10,888 nt of DNA from positions 1 through 10,888 of the forward strand of contig CAMJRV010000047.1 of assembly GCA_946408315.1 (NCBI GenBank). Direction: 5' to 3'. The notes under the pieces were generated by a model that saw nothing but the letters and a program-made list of their open reading frames with translations, was not told the DNA's origin and made no database searches. Below, in pieces: positions 6,642 through 10,888 of this stretch. Positions within the stretch are counted from its first letter, which is position 1; each line of letters begins with the position of its first letter. This stretch comes from an uncultured Bacillota bacterium (GTDB taxonomy: Bacteria > Bacillota > Clostridia > Peptostreptococcales > Anaerovoracaceae). The position numbers and the translations under genes were made by a program.

Positions 6642-7970
6642 ATGCCGAACCTTTTAATCTTTGCAGGCACAACGGAAGGAAGAGAACTTTTGGAAGCCCT
6701 GTCCCGCAGCATCGGCGGGAGCGGTCTTTCCGTCTATGCCTGTGTGGCGACGGATTACGGAAAGGAATTGCTCCCGGAAGGGCTTGCGCAGGTCCATGTC
6801 AGGGCCGGAAGGATGACCGAGCAGGAGATGGTCGATTTTATGGAGGAAAAACGGTTTGATTCCGTCATCGATACGACCCATCCCTATGCCAGACTTGCAA
6901 GTGAAAACATCAGGGCTGCCTGTAAAAGGGTAGGCTGTGAATATATCAGAGTGCTCCGGCCAAGCGGAGTAGAGGAGAAGATGGACTGTCTGTTTTTCGG
7001 CAGTCATGAAGAGGCGGCTCACTATTTGAACGAGGTAGAAGGCAATGCGCTTCTCACCGTCGGGAGCAAGGAGCTGTCCAGATATACGGGAGTCCGGGAT
7101 TATCAGAAGAGGCTGTTCCCCAGGGTGCTGCCCATGGCGGAAGTAGTGGAAAGCTGCTGCGGTCTGGGGTTTCCCGGAAAGCAGCTCATCTGCATGCAGG
7201 GACCTTTCACGGCGGAGCTGAACGCCGCCATGATCCGTCAGACAGGCGCCCGGTACGTTGTGACCAAGGATTCGGGAGAGACGGGGGGCTTTTTTGAAAA
7301 ATATCAGGCTGCAGTGGAAACCGGCGCAGAGCTGTTGGTCATCGGCAGAGAACAGGAAGAGGAAGGAATTTCTCCTGAAGACTTGCTGAATCGCCTGGAA
7401 GCCGTCTATCATATCACCGTGGAGAGGCACACTGCGGAACGACGTCAGGAGGAAGGGAGCGGAGCGGAGCCGGAGGCAGAGCGGGAACAGGAACAGGGCC
7501 TTGGCCAGTGGTTCCCTTTCTTCATAAATCTGTCGGAAAAGACCGTGGTTGTGATCGGAGCGGGAAAAATCGCCAAAAGGCGCATTGAGACGCTTTTGAA
7601 ATTTGACTGCCGTCTCCGGGTGATCGCCGGGAGCGTCCTGGCTGAAGTGGCGTCGTACGCAGAGGCAGGGAAGCTGGAGCTTCGGATGAAAGCCTATGAG
7701 GATTCCGACCTGGAGGGAGCCGACTATGTGTTGGCGGCGACGAACGACAAGCAGATCAATCATAAAATCTATGAATCTTGCAGGACCGCCGGGGTGCCTG
7801 TCAATGTGGCGGATGACAAAGGGAAAAGCGATTTCTATTTCCCGGGCATTATTCGAAAGAACGGGATTACTGTGGGAGTTACTGCGGAAGGCAGGGATCA
7901 CGCCCTCGCGAAAAAAGCTACCGGAGCGATCCGCGGCTGTTTGGAGCGAGAGCTGGAACCGATGGATTAA
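6642..7970 (+). CDS. cbiJ: Bifunctional cobalt-precorrin-6A reductase / precorrin-2 dehydrogenase (CbiJ-SirC fusion)
   Basis: A 442-residue two-domain protein. Residues 1-258 are CbiJ, which reduces cobalt-precorrin-6A with NAD(P)H: LLIFAGTTEGRELL (4-17), VIDTTHPYARLASENI (75-90), YIRVLRP (101-107), LLTVGSKEL (137-145) and the late VTKDSGETGGFFEK (207-220). Residues 290-442 are the SirC/CysG-N/Met8 NAD-binding domain that oxidises precorrin-2 to sirohydrochlorin: VVVIGAGKIAKRRIETLL (302-319), YVLAATND (362-369), VNVADDKGKSDFYFPGIIR (387-405; the aspartates are where the family's catalytic Asp lies) and GVTAEGRDHALAKKATGAIR (412-431). The extended helical C-terminus of stand-alone SirC is short here. 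A charged Glu/Gly/Gln-rich linker (259-289) joins the halves. The frame is continuous, so this is a genuine fusion in the sequence given. The two activities act at distant pathway steps, before and after the corrin methylations. Confidence 0.93.
   Translation: MPNLLIFAGTTEGRELLEALSRSIGGSGLSVYACVATDYGKELLPEGLAQVHVRAGRMTEQEMVDFMEEKRFDSVIDTTHPYARLASENIRAACKRVGCEYIRVLRPSGVEEKMDCLFFGSHEEAAHYLNEVEGNALLTVGSKELSRYTGVRDYQKRLFPRVLPMAEVVESCCGLGFPGKQLICMQGPFTAELNAAMIRQTGARYVVTKDSGETGGFFEKYQAAVETGAELLVIGREQEEEGISPEDLLNRLEAVYHITVERHTAERRQEEGSGAEPEAEREQEQGLGQWFPFFINLSEKTVVVIGAGKIAKRRIETLLKFDCRLRVIAGSVLAEVASYAEAGKLELRMKAYEDSDLEGADYVLAATNDKQINHKIYESCRTAGVPVNVADDKGKSDFYFPGIIRKNGITVGVTAEGRDHALAKKATGAIRGCLERELEPMD
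7456..7495 (+). repeat. Short tandem repeats encoding the CbiJ-SirC linker
   Basis: Three tandem GGAGC units (7456-7470) and two tandem GGAACA units (7484-7495) lie in the purine-rich stretch encoding the flexible linker of the fusion. Such microrepeats suggest that replication slippage built or extended the linker. The two unit types have different lengths, so loss or gain of one GGAGC would shift the frame and uncouple the SirC domain. Confidence 0.6.
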
Positions 7971-7985
7971 AAAACAGGAAAATGC

Positions 7986-7991
7986 AGGAGG
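7986..7991 (+). promoter_or_regulatory. Consensus ribosome binding site of hemC
   Basis: A perfect AGGAGG lies nine bases before the TTG at 8001. No ATG or GTG in this frame is equally well placed, so it decides the unusual TTG start. Confidence 0.75.
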
Positions 7992-8000
7992 ACGGGAAAA

Positions 8001-8924
8001 TTGGAAGCAAGAAAAATCAGAGTCGGAAGCAGAGAGAGCAGGCTGGCTGTGATCCAGTCGGAACTGGTCATGGAGCAGATTCGCCAGGCGCATCCTGAAC
8101 TGGAATTGGAACTGATTACGATGAAAACGACAGGGGACATCATCCTGGACCGGAGCCTGGACAAGGTGGGAGGAAAAGGACTTTTCGTCAAGGAGTTGGA
8201 TCAGGCTTTGCGGGACGGCAGAATCGACATCGCCGTTCACAGCCTGAAGGATATGCCGATGGAAACCCCTGATGACCTGCCCCTGCTGGCCTTTTCCAAG
8301 CGGGAAGATCCCCGGGACGTTCTGGTGCTCCCTCAGGGAGACGGAATGACCGGCGAGGCTTCCGGCGTTGGAAGCGGCGAGGACTTTTCCGATTCCGGGA
8401 AGCCGATAGGGAGTTCCAGTTCCAGGAGAAATCTCCAGCTGAGAAGGCTGTACGGCAACATGACGACGTTAGGGGTGAGAGGCAATGTCCTCACGAGATT
8501 ATCCAAGCTGGACAGCGGAAATTACAGCGCGCTGGTGCTGGCCTACGCGGGACTGAAACGGCTCGGCCTTGCAGACAGAGTCAGCCGGATCTTTGAGCCG
8601 GATGAAATGATACCGGCCGCGGGCCAGGGCATCATGGTCGTGCAGGGAAGGGCCGGGGAAGATTACGCATTTCTGGATTGTATCAACGACAGGGATGCGG
8701 AGACAGAAGCGCTGACGGAACGGGCCTTCGTGAGAGCGCTGGACGGGGGATGCAGTTCTCCCATCGCCGCTTTTGCCCGGGCTGCCGGAGGCGAAGTTCA
8801 TCTGACCGGACTTTACTATAAAGAAGCAGAGGATGACTATATAACCGGAGAGATATCGGGCAGCCGAAAAGACGGAGAGGCTCTGGGCCGAAAGCTGGCA
8901 TTTCAGCTCAGGGACGGAATTTGA
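8001..8924 (+). CDS. hemC: Porphobilinogen deaminase (hydroxymethylbilane synthase) HemC
   Basis: A 307-residue cytoplasmic enzyme that polymerises four porphobilinogens into hydroxymethylbilane. Translation starts at TTG, directly before the conserved KIRVGSRESRLAVIQSE. The catalytic aspartate is Asp84 in HSLKDMPME. GSSSSRRNLQL (137-147) corresponds to the usual GTSSLRR substrate-binding segment. RGNVLTRLSKLD (160-171) and PAAGQGIMVVQ (205-215) follow. Cys251 in LDGGCSSPIAAFA is the attachment site of the dipyrromethane cofactor. A Gly/Ser/Asp-rich stretch (about 112-135) before GSSSSRR seems longer than in most relatives and is likely a surface loop. The gene lies 30 bases after cbiJ-sirC and three bases before cobA-hemD, so the three are probably co-translated. 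Confidence 0.96.
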   Translation: MEARKIRVGSRESRLAVIQSELVMEQIRQAHPELELELITMKTTGDIILDRSLDKVGGKGLFVKELDQALRDGRIDIAVHSLKDMPMETPDDLPLLAFSKREDPRDVLVLPQGDGMTGEASGVGSGEDFSDSGKPIGSSSSRRNLQLRRLYGNMTTLGVRGNVLTRLSKLDSGNYSALVLAYAGLKRLGLADRVSRIFEPDEMIPAAGQGIMVVQGRAGEDYAFLDCINDRDAETEALTERAFVRALDGGCSSPIAAFARAAGGEVHLTGLYYKEAEDDYITGEISGSRKDGEALGRKLAFQLRDGI

Positions 8925-8927
8925 AAG

Positions 8928-10505
8928 ATGGTGGTTATGATGAAAACGGAAATTCAGGGCGCCGGCAGCGGCGATCAAAATAAGAATCACAGGGGGAAGG
9001 TCTGGCTTGTGGGAGCAGGTCCCCACGATGCTGGACTGTTCACCCTGAAGGGGAAGGCTGTTTTGGAGCAGGCCGATGTGGTGGTCTACGATCATCTTGT
9101 GGGCCAGAGCATCCTCGCCATGATCCCGAAGACGTGCAAGCGGATCAACGTGGGGAAAATCTCGGGAAACCATCCGGTGCCGCAGAAGGAGATCAATCAA
9201 ATCCTTGTAAAGGAGGCGCTGGAAGGAAAACGGGTCGTCAGGCTGAAGGGCGGGGACCCCTTCCTTTTTGGCCGCGGCGGCGAAGAACTGGAAACTATCT
9301 GCGAGAACGGGATTCCTTTTGAAGTCGTTCCCGGCGTGACGTCGGCCATTTCCGTGCCGGCCTACAATGGGATTCCGGTCACCCACAGGGATTACTGTTC
9401 TTCCGTGCATATCATAACGGGACATACGAAAAATCTGGAACGGGCGGACATCGATTTCCCTTCCCTCGTAAAATTCGGAGGTACGCTCATATTCTTGATG
9501 GGCGTCGCTTCCATGCCGGTGATCTGCAGTGAACTGATCGATGCGGGAATGGATCCGGAAACCCCTGCTGCGATTCTGGAACGGGGGACGACGGCCCATC
9601 AGAGGCGGGTTGTTTCCGACCTTGCGCATCTGCCCGAAGAGTCGGCGAAGGCGGAAATCCGGACGCCGGCGATCGTCGTGGTGGGAAAGGTCTGCAGCCT
9701 GGCGGAACGGTTCCACTGGGCCGAAGACAGGCCGCTGGGAAGGCTGAAGATCATGGTGACAAGGCCGAAGGGCAGGAGTTCCGCCCTGACGGCGAGACTG
9801 CAGGAATACGGAGCCGAGGTCGTAGAGGTTCCCACCATTGAAACGGATATGATCCTGGAAAACGAGCTCCTGTCCGAAGCGCTGAAAAATATCGGGGAAT
9901 ATCAGTGGATCGCATTCACGAGTCCCTTTGGCGTTCAGGTATTTTTCCAAAAACTGCTGGAGTTGAAAATAGACGTCAGAAAGCTCCTCGGACTGAAGTT
10001 TGCGGCCATCGGCACCGCAACCAGGAAAGCCATAGAAGATAGAGGGATCTTGGTGGATCTGATGCCTGAGATCTATGACGGCCGGGCTCTGGGAGAGGCC
10101 CTGGCCCGCAGGATCGTGGCGGAGGATGAGAAAAATGACGAGCAGCAGCTCGTCCTGATTCCGAGAGCAAAAATCGGAACTGAGGAGGTGCTGAAGCCGC
10201 TGGATGAGGCAGGAGTTCTGTATGAAGACCTGCCGATCTACGACACGGTGGAAGCTCCCGACGATGAATTCTCCTGGTACGACGATACGGTGGATTATGT
10301 GGCCTTTACGAGCGCCTCTACGGTAAGGGGCTTTGTCAGGATGGCAAAGGATATCGACTACACGACGGTCAAGGCGGTCTGCATCGGGGAACAGACTGCC
10401 GGGGAAGCCGCCAAATATGGAATGAAGACTTTTATCGCTGAAAAAGCGTCTATCGACAGTATGGTCGAGCTATTTCTTGAACTTGGGAAAAATGACGGGC
10501 AATGA
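8928..10505 (+). CDS. cobA-hemD: Uroporphyrinogen-III C-methyltransferase / uroporphyrinogen-III synthase (CobA-HemD fusion)
   Basis: A 525-residue bifunctional enzyme. The N-terminal half (about 24-265) is the SAM-dependent CobA methylase that converts uroporphyrinogen III to precorrin-2: VWLVGAGPHDAGLFTLKG, ADVVVYDHLV, the loop VVRLKGGDPFLFGRGGEE (103-120), VVPGVTSAISVPAYNGIPVTHR (133-154) and MGVASMP. The C-terminal half (about 272-520) is HemD, which cyclises hydroxymethylbilane to uroporphyrinogen III: IMVTRPKGRSSALTARLQEYGAEVVEVPTIE, WIAFTSPFGVQVFF, FAAIGTATRKAI and DYVAFTSASTVRGF. HemD is poorly conserved, but these blocks and the fusion context make it secure. The fusion is well known in Clostridia and joins consecutive steps. 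The first 23 residues precede the fold. ATG codons at 8937 and 8940 are also in frame, and GGTGGT at 8930-8935 might serve one of them, so the exact start is uncertain by a few residues. Confidence 0.95.
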   Translation: MVVMMKTEIQGAGSGDQNKNHRGKVWLVGAGPHDAGLFTLKGKAVLEQADVVVYDHLVGQSILAMIPKTCKRINVGKISGNHPVPQKEINQILVKEALEGKRVVRLKGGDPFLFGRGGEELETICENGIPFEVVPGVTSAISVPAYNGIPVTHRDYCSSVHIITGHTKNLERADIDFPSLVKFGGTLIFLMGVASMPVICSELIDAGMDPETPAAILERGTTAHQRRVVSDLAHLPEESAKAEIRTPAIVVVGKVCSLAERFHWAEDRPLGRLKIMVTRPKGRSSALTARLQEYGAEVVEVPTIETDMILENELLSEALKNIGEYQWIAFTSPFGVQVFFQKLLELKIDVRKLLGLKFAAIGTATRKAIEDRGILVDLMPEIYDGRALGEALARRIVAEDEKNDEQQLVLIPRAKIGTEEVLKPLDEAGVLYEDLPIYDTVEAPDDEFSWYDDTVDYVAFTSASTVRGFVRMAKDIDYTTVKAVCIGEQTAGEAAKYGMKTFIAEKASIDSMVELFLELGKNDGQ

Positions 10506-10563
10506 GGCCGCGATGACGGCTGATGCCGTGTGAAGAATCGTGCGGAAGAAAGGACGGTGCGAA

Positions 10564-10888
10564 ATGACATTTGAATTATGGAATACTGCGGTGCTTCCGT
10601 CCATGCTTGCTCTGGCCATCGGCTTTGCGCTGGACCTGGCCTTCGGCGACCCCCACTGGATGCCTCATCCTGTCTGTCTGATCGGCAATCTGATTTCCAA
10701 AGGAGAGACGATCATCAGAAGCATGCTGCCGAAAACACCGGGAGGCGAATTTGCCGGAGGCGTTTTGCTTGCGGTGGTCGTCATCCTCGTTTCGACCGCT
10801 TTGCCCATCGCGATCCTCTGGGGTGCGGCGCAGATTCATGTGGGCTTGCGGATCGCAGTGGAAGCTCTTATGTGCTATCAGATTCTGG
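10564..10888 (+). CDS. cbiB: Adenosylcobinamide-phosphate synthase CbiB, 5' part
   Basis: The first 108 residues or so of an integral membrane protein; the gene runs off the right edge. CbiB (CobD in the aerobic naming) attaches (R)-1-amino-2-propanol or its phosphate to adenosylcobyrate, a late step in assembling the nucleotide loop. The family signature is clear near the N-terminus: GFALDLAFGDPHWMPHPVCLIGNLIS (residues 20-45), which normally reads close to FGDPxxxPHPVxxIG. A hydrophobic segment overlaps the signature (about 9-26), and a second runs at about 65-88 (VLLAVVVILVSTALPIAILWGA). The ATG is preceded by AAAGGA around 10549-10554. The gap after cobA-hemD is 58 bases and contains only a weak 5-bp hairpin (10516-10529). 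Confidence 0.93.
   Translation, partial: MTFELWNTAVLPSMLALAIGFALDLAFGDPHWMPHPVCLIGNLISKGETIIRSMLPKTPGGEFAGGVLLAVVVILVSTALPIAILWGAAQIHVGLRIAVEALMCYQIL

Noticed and set aside
6654..8240. A 528-codon open frame on the minus strand opposite cbiJ-sirC and hemC
   Set aside because: It lies antisense across two clearly recognised genes, its translation matches no family I know, and its composition looks like a mirror of the sense codons.
8499..9950. A 483-codon open frame on the minus strand opposite hemC and cobA-hemD
   Set aside because: Shadow of conserved sense genes; no recognisable domains and no credible ribosome binding context.

Overview
The window is a single-strand run of anaerobic (early-cobalt) cobalamin biosynthesis genes together with the tetrapyrrole genes that feed them. 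All eleven genes lie on the + strand with short gaps or overlaps. Early-cobalt genes (cbiK, cbiD), purine-rich ribosome binding sites, one TTG start, moderately high GC and fused cobA-hemD and cbiJ-sirC genes suggest a strictly anaerobic member of the Clostridia (Firmicutes). I cannot name a genus from sequence alone.

Layout: the 3' part of cbiO (cobalt ECF transporter ATPase), cbiK (cobaltochelatase), cbiD, cbiL and cbiF (corrin-ring methylation), then hemA (glutamyl-tRNA reductase). A non-coding stretch of about 400 nt follows. It holds a very long imperfect inverted repeat (about 5375-5628) and a second hairpin (5642-5745). Then come cbiH, another hairpin (6521-6618) with the same core as the previous one, a cbiJ-sirC fusion, hemC, a cobA-hemD fusion, and the 5' part of cbiB running off the right edge.

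How the genes work together: HemA starts 5-aminolevulinate synthesis from Glu-tRNA. HemC and the HemD domain make uroporphyrinogen III, the CobA domain methylates it to precorrin-2, and the SirC domain oxidises that to sirohydrochlorin. CbiK inserts cobalt supplied by the CbiO-powered importer. CbiL, CbiH, CbiF and CbiD then methylate and contract the ring, the CbiJ domain reduces cobalt-precorrin-6A, and CbiB attaches the aminopropanol arm late in the pathway. Absent from the window, and presumably nearby or elsewhere, are hemB and hemL, cbiE/cbiT, cbiG, cbiC, cbiA and cbiP.

The enzymes are recognisable families. The unexplained part is the non-coding structure around cbiH: two long hairpins in the same orientation share a nearly identical apical core with an 11-nt one-sided bulge, while their outer stems differ in sequence yet remain paired. 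Beside them is a roughly 250-nt palindromic element with a branched tip. They sit where cbiH-cbiJ interrupts what is usually a contiguous clostridial hemA-sirC-hemC-cobA/hemD order.
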